Under the pieces are notes generated by a model. It worked only from the letters and a program-made list of their open reading frames with translations. It did no database searches and was not told the origin of the DNA. From Rhodoferax fermentans (GTDB lineage: Bacteria > Pseudomonadota > Gammaproteobacteria > Burkholderiales > Burkholderiaceae_C), in contig NZ_MTJN01000002.1 in the NCBI RefSeq assembly GCF_002017865.1, positions 1,674,001 to 1,738,000 on the forward strand: a DNA stretch of 64,000 nucleotides, in the 5' to 3' direction. The position numbers were made by a program, and so were the translations under genes. Positions 26,628-35,816 of this stretch are shown one piece after another (the stretch's first letter is position 1; each line of letters opens with the position of its first letter).

Positions 26628-29419
26628 GCCGTGCGCTCCATATCTTTCAAAATCCGCTTGTAGCGTTGCTCGAAGGCCTTTTCCCCGCCCTCCATGATTT
26701 CACAGACTTTCTTTCTCACAGACCTCTCCTGTAGCCCACCCGCTGTGTTGTTCACGATCTGGCCGCCCACGAATTCCATGGGCATGACCAGCTCGGCATC
26801 GCCGTTCACGACGATGTTGGCGTTATGGGTAATGACAATCAGTTGGCGACGATTTTTGTTATTCCTGAGCTGGGCGACCACCAGTTGGGAGACCAGTGCG
26901 TTATCCAAGTCATCTTCGGGCTGGTCCATCAGCAGCGGCTCGCTACCGTGTGCCAACAGGAACGACAAGATTGCCGCGGTCTTCTGGCCTGCCGATGCCT
27001 GCTGAAGGCTCTGGAACGAACTTGATTCGTCACGCTTGTACTGAAGATCAACGGCATCTTCGGGGAACCACGCCGCCAATTCGTCAAAGACCACCGAAGC
27101 GACCTCCGGCTTCATGTCCTTCAGCTTTTTGACAAACTTCCCGTGCAGTTTGGTGTTCAGCACCTGCTCGTTCATCTCTTCAAGAGATTGCTTGATCTCC
27201 TGCAACCGCTCAGGCACAGACGAGGCCAAGGCCGGATTCACCAAATCCCAGACCATGCCGCACGGCTTGGGCGGATCGTCATCGGTCTCACCATAGATTT
27301 CCTTGGCGAAAGTACCTTCCGTTTCAATGCGAAGAATCTCACGCAAACTGGTGGCGCCAGCTTCGGCGTCCGCCATGCTGTTCAGTGTGATCTTCAATGC
27401 GGGCACATTCACCAGAACTTGATTGAGAAAGTCCTGCCGCAGTGTGGTCAACCCTTGGCGCTCCTGGTGCAGCGCGGCTTGTGCATCCACAACAGCTTTC
27501 CGTGCTTGCTCAAGATCGGTGTTGACGACGTTGAACTGATCTAGCTGCTTCTTTAGCTTTTCTTCCAGCGCCACGGCCTGAGATGCATCTTCGGCATTAG
27601 TGATGCCTTGGGCCTTGAGTTCCGCCACGATGCGTGCGTACTCATCCAGATGTACTTTATTTTCTTGATGCCATGTGCTCGCATCACTGGCTGCCTGCGC
27701 TGCCGCAAGGTCTGCCTGCATGCTGGCGACCAAGGCCGTGATCTGGTCAAAGCTGCCAACCAGCTTCTGAGTCAAGGCTTCCGTCGCAGCCTTTTCCGAT
27801 TGTTCGGCGGGAGTAGTGGTCTCGAAGTCGATAAGTGCCAGATTCTTCAGGCTCGCTGCTTCCGCAGCACTGGTTTGTAGTGACTGAACATCCTCACCAA
27901 GCTGCTTGAAAAATCCCTGTACCGCCCGCTGCTGTTTGCCTGCGCGCTGGTACGCCTTGAGGGCATCGCCAAAGTTCGAGGATGCGAAGACCTTAGCCTT
28001 GCGCGATGCCTCCTTGTACTGAAGCTCGACAGCGGGCTTCTGTGCAATCTCAGCCTCCAACGAGCGAACACGTTTTCTGGCAACGTTCACGGCCTCGCGC
28101 CTGACGGCAAAGCCTTGTGCCCAAGCCTCCTTGCTGCCGCCCAACACGTCGTCGATGTACTGAATCAGATGCTGCGGGTTATCGGCCAACGCGAGAATCT
28201 GCTTCTGGCTGAAGAGCTTCACCGGAAAGTTGCTGCGGGCCTGGTCTTCGGTCAGTTGTGTTGCCTGCCATCCGCCGCTGTCCCAGCGCCGCACCGACAC
28301 TGCGAACTTGGCATCAGCCCCCTTCATCCAACGGTACTCGAACCGCTCTTCCAGATCGCCTTGGCCCTTGGACACTTCAACCGTGATGCGGGAATCGTGG
28401 AGCATCATGCCCGGCTGGTTGCGGCCTGTCTTCTCCTTCTTAAAGTTCTCGAAGGATTGCTTGAGCGCCCCGTCAGAACGCCCGGTTAAGAGTTCGTTTT
28501 CGCGTGCCAACCCCAAGCGCAGGCATTCAAGTATGGTGGACTTGCCACTACCACGGCCGCCGATCAAGGCGTTGTAGCTGGGGTTGAAATGAATCGTCAG
28601 TGGGTCTTTCTGACGTAGCCGCAGCTTCTCGACCGTGATGCTTTTGATCTTCGAATGATTCAGTTGCTGCGGGTAGTTGGTGCATTGGTTGCTACGGCGG
28701 ATAGCTGACTCAGGATCAAGCAGCGCCAGCTTCAAGCCCTCGATGGAGGGGGCTGACATCTTCACCCACGTGTAGCCCCGGCCGATGTCACTGGGTTGAT
28801 GACTGTCCGAACCGAGTACAGATGCCAGGTTAGCCAAGGCAGCAGAATGCGGTTGCAAACAGCTTGCTGTCGGATCAATGATCTCGATGGCATCCAACAA
28901 CTTGAAAATGGGCCGAAGAGTGTTGTGATCGGACAGTGCGGTCAGCAAGCCTTTGGGTTGATCGACGTGCGCTGCGCAGGCGACCCCACCCGCTGACTGA
29001 ATGGCACGGATAACTTGCTCGACGCTTTGGCTGGTCACAGCATCGCTGTCACCCGGCGTACCCGTGTAACCAACGCTGCCACGGATGGCGTCAATGTCCG
29101 AAGTGCCCTTGCTCGGGTCAAGAATCACCATCAGATGCACGCCACCGCTACACGACAACTCCATTCCCGGAAAGATCGTCATGCCTCCCCACGTAGCAGC
29201 ATCTTGCTGCTGCAACGTTGCCAGCTCCGCTTTCAGCTTGTCAATCCAGCCACCTGTGTTGTGGTCTGTAACGACAATGCACTGAATACCCTTGTCCAGA
29301 TAGCCTTGCAGCCACTGGCACGGCGTAATGGCCTTGTCGCCCCGGTAGTCCAAGGACGCGGGCGTGTGATTGTGGAAATCGAACTTCCACCAGCGCGAGC
29401 CGGGGTAACTGTGGGTCAT
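26624..29419 (-). CDS. TrlF-like PHP-domain SMC-type ATPase
   Basis: A 931-residue protein joining an N-terminal PHP phosphoesterase domain (FHNH at 15-18, TDHN at 51-54, GSDSH at 203-207, the metal-binding residues) to an SMC/RecN-like ATPase (Walker A GGRGSGKST at 287-295, a long coiled coil of roughly 430-700, signature SAGQKTA and Walker B LLMDQPEDDLDN). This matches the TrlF family seen in defence islands. The PHP domain suggests a nuclease or phosphoesterase triggered by DNA binding. It lies between the methyltransferase and the Res-like gene, overlapping both by ATGA. Confidence 0.82.
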   Translation of the reverse strand: MTHSYPGSRWWKFDFHNHTPASLDYRGDKAITPCQWLQGYLDKGIQCIVVTDHNTGGWIDKLKAELATLQQQDAATWGGMTIFPGMELSCSGGVHLMVILDPSKGTSDIDAIRGSVGYTGTPGDSDAVTSQSVEQVIRAIQSAGGVACAAHVDQPKGLLTALSDHNTLRPIFKLLDAIEIIDPTASCLQPHSAALANLASVLGSDSHQPSDIGRGYTWVKMSAPSIEGLKLALLDPESAIRRSNQCTNYPQQLNHSKIKSITVEKLRLRQKDPLTIHFNPSYNALIGGRGSGKSTILECLRLGLARENELLTGRSDGALKQSFENFKKEKTGRNQPGMMLHDSRITVEVSKGQGDLEERFEYRWMKGADAKFAVSVRRWDSGGWQATQLTEDQARSNFPVKLFSQKQILALADNPQHLIQYIDDVLGGSKEAWAQGFAVRREAVNVARKRVRSLEAEIAQKPAVELQYKEASRKAKVFASSNFGDALKAYQRAGKQQRAVQGFFKQLGEDVQSLQTSAAEAASLKNLALIDFETTTPAEQSEKAATEALTQKLVGSFDQITALVASMQADLAAAQAASDASTWHQENKVHLDEYARIVAELKAQGITNAEDASQAVALEEKLKKQLDQFNVVNTDLEQARKAVVDAQAALHQERQGLTTLRQDFLNQVLVNVPALKITLNSMADAEAGATSLREILRIETEGTFAKEIYGETDDDPPKPCGMVWDLVNPALASSVPERLQEIKQSLEEMNEQVLNTKLHGKFVKKLKDMKPEVASVVFDELAAWFPEDAVDLQYKRDESSSFQSLQQASAGQKTAAILSFLLAHGSEPLLMDQPEDDLDNALVSQLVVAQLRNNKNRRQLIVITHNANIVVNGDAELVMPMEFVGGQIVNNTAGGLQERSVRKKVCEIMEGGEKAFEQRYKRILKDMERTA

Positions 29420-31064
29420 GCGTGGTCCTCCCCATCGCCGAACAGGCCACCTTGACGCGGCGGCTCAACTTTCGGTTTCTGCTGCATCGGCAGATTTTCA
29501 ACATTCAGGCTGTAGTCGTCGTGACCCCATTCGCACTTGCTCAGAACCATCTTCGGAATCTTCTTGAGCGTGAGATTGGCAAAACGCTCCGCCGAGCCGC
29601 GATAGGCCGCGCAACACACCAAAAGACTGCGCCCTTCGCCCACCTCGTCACTCAAAGCCTGTAGCTGGTCGGCGTTGAGCGTCTGCGTTGTGACGTAGAT
29701 GAAGTCTGTCTCGGTGCTGTAGCCGTGCTGCCAGTAGTGGGCATCATTGGGCGCGTAAGTGAAGCCTTCCAGCTTGCAGATCGCCGCCGCAAGCATCTCA
29801 GCGTTGTATTCCTTGTTGATGACCCAGTGGCCCCAACGGTCTTGCTGCAACATACTTGAGGCAAGGCGATAGTACCTAAAGCCACCACCGCCCTCCCAGG
29901 CCACCTCACTAGTTATTCCCCCAGAATCCTCTCCATCAATAACTTTTTTCAATCTTGGAATGACGTGTGTATGGCACGTGTCCTCCAACTCAACCATGAT
30001 CCAGCGCCTGCCCATCTTGTGAGCGACTGCACCAGTAGTCCCAGAACCTGCAAAGGAATCCAAAACCAAATCACCTGGGCTCGTCGAAATTGTCAGTATT
30101 CGATGAATAAGCCCCTCCGGCTTAGGAGTGGAAAATGGCTCAATTCCGGCAAGTAGCTTTCTCAGATGATCGCGCTTTGCCGCTTGGTTCGATCCGACTT
30201 CATCTGCGGGCCACCAAGTTTTCGGAACAAACCCATCTTGAACCTCTGACAGATAGCTCTTAATGATGGGAAGTCTATCGCCATCCTTGCCAAAATAGAC
30301 GCGACCTTCTTCTTGGGCCTTCTTTAAGGTCGCCTCAGAAAAGCGCCAGTAATTTCCGGGCGGCGGGACTATTGATCGACCTGACGGCAATGAAACAGGG
30401 TATCTATTTTTTCAGTACCACTCTTTGCTGTGCTGCATGCACCTTGAAGCCACGGGCCTCTGGGATCGTCATCAGGATTCTTATAACGACCATTATTCGA
30501 CGCCTCTCGCGGAAGGAGGTTGCGAATTCGCCTCCAAATGCTCATATTCTTTGCATACAAAAGGATATGGTCATGCGCACCAGAGATAACAGCGTCGTTG
30601 TGACGAGCTTGATCCTTTTCCCAAGCTATCGAGGCAACAAAATTCCCCCTGCCAAAAATCTCATCACAAAGAACTTTTAGATAATGGCACTCGTTATCAT
30701 CTATCGTTATCCATAAAGATCCATCCTCGGACATTAATCGACGAATTAACTCAAGTCGATCACGCATTAAACCGAGCCAAATGGAGTGCTCTAGCCCATC
30801 ATCGTAGTGCGTAAATGCTGTCCCGGTGTTGTATGGTGGATCAATGAAAACGCATTTCACCTTGCCGGAGAACTCCTGCTCAAGAGCTTTCAGAGCGAGC
30901 AGGTTGTCACCAAAAATCAAGTGATTATCGAAACAGTCCTCATCTGAAACGCGGTGTTTTGCGTGATAGCTAAGTTTCGGATCAGCCAATAGAATGCGTG
31001 GCTCTAGCTTTGGCCGGATATCTTTGCCGATCCACGTTAGTTCAAGTTTTTGTCTTTTTGTCAT
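29416..31064 (-). pseudogene. Type III Mod-like adenine DNA methyltransferase, split by a frameshift
   Basis: The gene reads as two frames: an N-terminal part (31064 down to 30369) with the catalytic DPPY (75-78 of that part), and a C-terminal part (ending 29416) with the SAM-binding FAGSGTTG. The order DPPY then FAGSGTT is that of beta-class N6-adenine methyltransferases, as in type III Mod. The break falls in a run of six A on the coding strand (plus-strand T run 30407-30412). Adding one A restores EKNRYPVSLPSGRS and joins the frames with family-like sequence on both sides. It could be a sequencing error, a true null mutation, or a phase-variable tract. The start overlaps tcmP by ATGA and the end overlaps the TrlF gene by ATGA. 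Confidence 0.85.
30407..30412. repeat. Mononucleotide tract at the methyltransferase frameshift
   Basis: Six T on the plus strand (six A on the coding strand) at exactly the point where the reading frame of the methyltransferase is lost. A seventh base would restore it. Confidence 0.75.
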
Positions 31065-32332
31065 AGCGTAAATAATCCGCGTTGCTGTGGAGCAATGATC
31101 TGGTCATTCGGCTTGATCTGCTGAGCCGACCGGCGTTTCACGCCATCCTCACTGACCACCTCAATCACCTTCTCTTCAATTAGAAATCCGACCGACTCTC
31201 TATAAATCGCAGCAGAAGCCGGGGAATCATTGCAAGTCGTGGCAAACAGAATCCCAAAGCTCACGCCCTCGTCATTGGCATACACCCGCTTCGGAATCTG
31301 CTCATTGAGTGCGCTGATGCTGGCCTTCCGCGCCACATCATCAAACTCGAAGCCCAGCACGTTCTGATTTTTGTGGTCAGCGTCATGGTCAGGGTCGTAG
31401 CCCACCATCTGGAACATATCCAGACCTGCGCCGCCGTAGTGGATGAAATAGTTGTTGTTGTCCCAATGCACCTCAGTCATGACATCACGCGCTTTGTGGT
31501 GCTGCGAGAGGTGAATCAACCAATAGTCACCGTGCCCCTTGTTGTTCCGAATAAAGAACGGCGTGAAATGCTTGGCGCCACATCGAGTGACCAGCGTGCG
31601 ATACAAGCCACTCTGGATAAACAAGCGCCAATCGCGTTCAGATGACTTGATGTCTTCCATCGAACGGCCGTTCAGAACGTCTGGGATTCCGATCTCGTCC
31701 AACAGCGACTGCGTGAGCTTTCCATCACTTGCGTAGTTCAGAAAAGAATCCACTCCGAAGGTCAGGATGACTTCGGCACTCGGCAGTTTCGCAAATATCT
31801 TCTGAATAAGTTGAGTCGGCACTTCCTTGTAGCCGTATTGATCGAGTGCGAAGATTGAACGCCCATTCCTTGGACTCTTGCGCTTCACGAAATCAATAAT
31901 GCTATCGGCCTGATCCTGAAACTTTGCATGTTGCAGGTGAATGGTGTTGCCGATCTGGGTGCCGTACCCATCGTCACGCAGCACCTTGTCTAAATGTGAG
32001 TGTGCATGCTTGTCGGCTTCCACAAAAAAATAATCAACCTCCAGCCGGACAGGCTTTCTGCGGTCTTTATTAATCAGATATTCCGCTTCACGCGTCGCAT
32101 TCAGAAATATGAACGGCGATCCTTTGACCAGTTCACGGGTATCGTTGTGAACATAGAGGCCGCCACCAGCGAAACCATCAACCAGTGTTAAGCGCAACAG
32201 ATCTTGATTTGGCGAACTGACCAAAGTTTTGAAATAAGCCGCAAGGTAGGACTGCAATATCCTGTGCTTGGCGACACTGTGCTGCTGAATGAAATCAGGC
32301 CCGTTCTTCCAGTTGTATGGTTTGCGTGACAT
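31061..32332 (-). CDS. tcmP: Three-Cys-motif partner protein TcmP
   Basis: A 423-residue protein that matches the TcmP family, named because its members pair with a gene bearing a CX5-6CX2C motif. The N-terminal LTLVDGFAGGG segment is the family landmark and resembles an SAM-binding loop. I chose the ATG at 32332, which has TAAGGG in front and starts MSRKPYNWKNG; the 15 codons before it overlap the partner gene. The Cys-motif partner is the gene immediately upstream, 8 nt away. The pair is often found in defence or phage contexts; the reaction is not known. Confidence 0.85.
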   Translation of the reverse strand: MSRKPYNWKNGPDFIQQHSVAKHRILQSYLAAYFKTLVSSPNQDLLRLTLVDGFAGGGLYVHNDTRELVKGSPFIFLNATREAEYLINKDRRKPVRLEVDYFFVEADKHAHSHLDKVLRDDGYGTQIGNTIHLQHAKFQDQADSIIDFVKRKSPRNGRSIFALDQYGYKEVPTQLIQKIFAKLPSAEVILTFGVDSFLNYASDGKLTQSLLDEIGIPDVLNGRSMEDIKSSERDWRLFIQSGLYRTLVTRCGAKHFTPFFIRNNKGHGDYWLIHLSQHHKARDVMTEVHWDNNNYFIHYGGAGLDMFQMVGYDPDHDADHKNQNVLGFEFDDVARKASISALNEQIPKRVYANDEGVSFGILFATTCNDSPASAAIYRESVGFLIEEKVIEVVSEDGVKRRSAQQIKPNDQIIAPQQRGLFTL

Positions 32333-32340
32333 AGAAGCCC

Positions 32341-33087
32341 TTAGACGTGGGATGAAAATTCGGGCATGTCGTCCCACGTCCGACCGTCAAGCAGCCTCCC
32401 GTTGGCTTTTTTCGAGCGTTTCTTGCCATCAACACCCCAGCCGCCCCATTGCTTGAAGAAGAACTGTACTGATTGCTCTACGCATTGCTGCTGGATACTC
32501 TCGACCCATTCGAGCTTCATCGGACGTGCTTTGGGGCCAGACTCGCCGCCAACGATGACCCAATGAATATCCGTCAAATCGAGTTCGCCAACATCATCCA
32601 AGAGCGGCTCCACTGAAAGGAAGCGAATTCTTGCATCGACTTTTCGGAGGTGATTAATTCGGGGGACACCGTATTCTTTATCTTCAACCGATACGCCAAT
32701 CCACGCATTGGTTGGAACAGCCCGATGCTTAAAGAAAGATGCAAGCCGCTCCGCACGTTTCGTGAGAACTTGAAAGGTATGGTGTGGGCAACGCTGAATG
32801 ACATCAAAAACTTGCTCGATGTATTCATCAGATACGCTCTTGTGAAACAGGTCTGACATGGAGTTGACGAAATACACCGTCGGCTTCTTTCGGCGCAGTG
32901 GTTCTTCCAACCTCTCCGGTAGAACTGTGAGCTTGAAGCCATTCGCATATCCGGGCGTTCCCATTGCCTGCAGCCGCTTTGACATTGCCTCTGCATAGCA
33001 GTTCTTGCAACCGGGGGAAATCTTGGTGCATCCCACCGTGGGATTCCAAGTTGCCTCAGTCCATTCAATTCGGCTTAACTGTGTCAT
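32341..33087 (-). CDS. DUF5131 (phage Gp37/Gp68-like) three-Cys-motif protein
   Basis: A 248-residue protein of the DUF5131 family. It begins IEWTEATWNPTVGC and has the CX6CX2C motif at C20, C27 and C30, which resembles the cluster-binding motif of radical SAM enzymes though the spacing differs. Further landmarks are FVNSMSDLFH and WVIVGGESGP, and the Trp-rich FFKQWGGWG at the end. It forms the typical two-gene unit with tcmP. It starts 75 nt after the AIPR gene, the only real gap within the long operon. Confidence 0.85.
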   Translation of the reverse strand: MTQLSRIEWTEATWNPTVGCTKISPGCKNCYAEAMSKRLQAMGTPGYANGFKLTVLPERLEEPLRRKKPTVYFVNSMSDLFHKSVSDEYIEQVFDVIQRCPHHTFQVLTKRAERLASFFKHRAVPTNAWIGVSVEDKEYGVPRINHLRKVDARIRFLSVEPLLDDVGELDLTDIHWVIVGGESGPKARPMKLEWVESIQQQCVEQSVQFFFKQWGGWGVDGKKRSKKANGRLLDGRTWDDMPEFSSHV

Positions 33088-33162
33088 TTCATCCGTCTCC
33101 GATTTCGTTCTCGCAGCCGCGAGAGCGATCCACAGAATTTGTCTAGTGCGCCTGTCAGCATT

Positions 33163-34974
33163 TCAAATCTGCGGGGCTTGCGTCGCCAGATAACGGAATA
33201 CTCTTTCCTGTGGAAAGGCTTCTCTCCGATCTGCGATCTGTTTCACAGCGTTGTATGCCTCTGCCTGCTCAAGACCGTAAATAGCAGACATGCAACTGTC
33301 CAGCAAACGCACCGTGCTGCCCTGACTTTGAAAGTAGGACAGTACGCTGCGCCCTTGTCCCACTAGCGGTCTGGCTTTGTCCCAGCACACCTGCCGACAT
33401 TGGTCGAGGGGAGCACTCAGCAACTCATTGAGCTGTGTCTGTCGTAGTACATCCGCCTCATTGACCAGGGTGCGGCAACGCTTGGCTAAGACGGCCGCCA
33501 CCACAAAGGCACCATGCTTGTAGAAAAGCCCCTCTGCGCCTTTTGTTGCTGCTGCATTGGAGGCGAGGACATCTCGAACAAAGCGAAAGAACTTCACCTT
33601 GTTGACAAGTTGCGCCCCAGTCAGCGTATGCGTGAACAGCGACTGGTATTCACTGGACTCAGCGTTTTGGAACCGGGAAATTTCGTTCTTGAGCCAGAAC
33701 GGATAACGCGAATCGACCTCGAACAAGGCCAAAGCCTTCATGGCTTGCTCGATGGTGATGATGCTGGTTGATACCTCAGCGTTGCGAGGCGTTGCTTCGG
33801 GCCGATAGTGGTAGCTGTAGCCCAAATATGCCAACTCGCGGCGTAGCTCTTCTTGCCGAGGATCAAGGGACGCGAAGTTGCCAGTCGAAACGGGGTTCTG
33901 ATGGTTGCGTGCCCGAGTCACAGACCGGCCGAACCTGCCCTCCGAATCAGCCTTAATGATTGTTATCAGAACCTTGGCATCGGAAATGTCACAACCTGGG
34001 TTCTGTGCGACGAACTCTGCGGCAGATGAAATCGTCTGGGCTCCGTTAATTACTGAGAGCCCTCGGAATTCCAATAGCTTGGAAACCTTGCTTCCGCGAG
34101 GCGACTCGATCAAATCTGCTAAAGCAGTTACGCCGTTATTCAAATAGAAGAATTCGTTTGGCGCTGTTCGCAAAGTTTCCTGGATGGCCTTGTTCACATC
34201 CGATTCACGTGAACCAAGGAAGTATCGAATATTGCGTTCATACAGCGCCTTCTTGTGATCGTTGTGCAGCGCCACCAATGCGGAGACCTGTACGATGCCT
34301 ATATGCGTATCCCGGTGTCCGTCGAGGTGCTGCCACTTGCTCAGACGGAGCTTCCCGTTTACGACACCGACACTTTGTTCCGCCAGTAGGTCGGCTTGAA
34401 CTTTGTCCGGGCCGTACTCAGCAATATCAGGCTGCAATCGCTCAGCCTGAACCTCGTGATGTTCTTCGTTTTCGGTCAGTTCTTTGAGCGCAGCGTTGGC
34501 ATGCGCCGAAAATCCAGTGCCAATGTAGGCTACAACCAATTGAATGCGTTCAGCTTCGTCAAAGGCATCGTCTAGTTCGTCCTTGCGGCGCTTGACGTTC
34601 GTGTTGAAACGGTCGTAACGCTGACCCAGCAACAGATCGGCACCGTTGCGAAAACGTATAGCGTCAGGTTCGTCGAATTGCTTGCCAACCTCGAATTTTG
34701 TTTGCACGAGGAAAAGCGTCTTGCTCGTGGCCTCATAGTGGATGGCATCAAGGCCGTTGTCGTCGAAATCATCGACCACGGAATGCGCCGCGTCGGCAAT
34801 GCCAAGGTTCAGCATCTTGTGCAGGACGAAACCGCTGAAGGCTCGGGAAAGCTGCTTTTTGTCTTGATCTGCTTTCGGGCGCTTTTTCTCGATCAGTTCT
34901 GGTAGATGCGGTACGAAGTCCTTCTCAAGTTTGTCCTTGAGAATATTCAGGAAGTTGGTGGCAAGCGCAGGCAT
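33163..34974 (-). CDS. AIPR-family protein
   Basis: A 603-residue protein of the AIPR (abortive infection phage resistance) class. The N-terminal quarter contains DDNGLDAIHYE...LFLVQTKF, which fits a PD-(D/E)xK-like nuclease with D and Q-x-K. The central AIPR domain has NEFFYLNNGVTALAD, SVINGAQT and later RNHQNPVS, the family's conserved motifs. The ATG at 34974 overlaps the KilA-N stop as TGATG; the TTG just before it is less likely. AIPR proteins occur in phage-resistance loci and sometimes with restriction-modification genes. It probably acts as an effector of the operon; inference. Confidence 0.85.
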   Translation of the reverse strand: MPALATNFLNILKDKLEKDFVPHLPELIEKKRPKADQDKKQLSRAFSGFVLHKMLNLGIADAAHSVVDDFDDNGLDAIHYEATSKTLFLVQTKFEVGKQFDEPDAIRFRNGADLLLGQRYDRFNTNVKRRKDELDDAFDEAERIQLVVAYIGTGFSAHANAALKELTENEEHHEVQAERLQPDIAEYGPDKVQADLLAEQSVGVVNGKLRLSKWQHLDGHRDTHIGIVQVSALVALHNDHKKALYERNIRYFLGSRESDVNKAIQETLRTAPNEFFYLNNGVTALADLIESPRGSKVSKLLEFRGLSVINGAQTISSAAEFVAQNPGCDISDAKVLITIIKADSEGRFGRSVTRARNHQNPVSTGNFASLDPRQEELRRELAYLGYSYHYRPEATPRNAEVSTSIITIEQAMKALALFEVDSRYPFWLKNEISRFQNAESSEYQSLFTHTLTGAQLVNKVKFFRFVRDVLASNAAATKGAEGLFYKHGAFVVAAVLAKRCRTLVNEADVLRQTQLNELLSAPLDQCRQVCWDKARPLVGQGRSVLSYFQSQGSTVRLLDSCMSAIYGLEQAEAYNAVKQIADRREAFPQERVFRYLATQAPQI

Positions 34975-35816
34975 CAAGCACGCCCCTTGTTGGCCCTGGG
35001 GCCACTTAGCTGCTTGATCTCACTGATACCCACCAGCGACCGCATCTGCGTGATGGCAATGGAGTTCAACTGCGCCAGCCGTTCGGGGGCAGCCAGCCCT
35101 TGATGAATTAGCACCGCATTGATGCTTTCGAGGTTGGATAGCACCACCAGTTGCTCAAGGGTGGCCGCGTCGCGCATGTTCCCACTCTGGTCTGGGTTGG
35201 CCTGCCGCCACTGGGCCGCCGTGATGCCGAACATTGCAACGTTCAGCAAGTCGGCTTCGCTGGCGTAGATGACGCTGGTCTGCTTCGGCGTGAGAAGCGG
35301 CGGAATCAGACGTTCTTTGATGGCGTCGGTGTGAATCTTGTAGTTGACCTTTGCCAAGGTGCGCTGAAAACTCCACTCCAAGGAGGTGGCGCGGGACTCC
35401 TCATCCTTGAGGCGCTGGAACTCCTTGATGAGGTAGAGCTTGAACTCCGGGCTCAACCAGGAGCCGAACTCGAAGGCGATGTCCTTGTGGGCATAGGTTC
35501 CGCCATACCGCCCAGCCTTGGCATGCAGGCCGACGGCGCCGGTGGCCTCGATCCACTTCTTGGCCGACAGGAAGAAGCTGTTGCGCCCAGCCTCATTTTT
35601 AATTCCCTCGAATTCGAGGGAATTAAATCCTGGGTTGTTGAGCTGCTCCCACACGCCCAAGAACAACACGGTGTCCTTGTTTTTGAGCCATTGCTCAATC
35701 AAGGCGCTGCCTCCGTCAAAGTTCCTCACCATGTCGGTGAGCGAGATGTAGTCCTGCTCGTGCCGGGTGGCGATGGTGACTTCGGCCCCTTTGACGTTGA
35801 TAATGCGATTCTTCAT
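34974..35816 (-). CDS. KilA-N domain DNA-binding protein
   Basis: A 280-residue protein with an N-terminal KilA-N domain (YISLTDMVRNFDGGSALIEQWLKNKDT, GGTYAHKDIAFEFGSWLSPEFKLYLIKEFQRL), a DNA-binding module from phage and viral regulators. The C-terminal part (ESINAVLIHQGL, RLAQLNSIAITQMRSL) is helical and typical of bacterial KilA-N proteins. The ATG at 35816 has GGGAGG upstream and overlaps the SNF2 stop as ATGA. The coding sequence contains a perfect 30-bp palindrome at 35598-35627. Likely a regulator or targeting subunit of the defence operon. Confidence 0.85.
   Translation of the reverse strand: MKNRIINVKGAEVTIATRHEQDYISLTDMVRNFDGGSALIEQWLKNKDTVLFLGVWEQLNNPGFNSLEFEGIKNEAGRNSFFLSAKKWIEATGAVGLHAKAGRYGGTYAHKDIAFEFGSWLSPEFKLYLIKEFQRLKDEESRATSLEWSFQRTLAKVNYKIHTDAIKERLIPPLLTPKQTSVIYASEADLLNVAMFGITAAQWRQANPDQSGNMRDAATLEQLVVLSNLESINAVLIHQGLAAPERLAQLNSIAITQMRSLVGISEIKQLSGPRANKGRA
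35598..35627. repeat. Perfect 30-bp palindrome inside the KilA-N gene
   Basis: The 15-base arm TTTAATTCCCTCGAA is followed directly by its exact reverse complement, with GAATTC at the centre. In the protein it falls near residues 64-73 of the KilA-N protein (FNSLEFEGIK). Such a perfect palindrome in coding sequence is improbable by chance. Confidence 0.9.
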
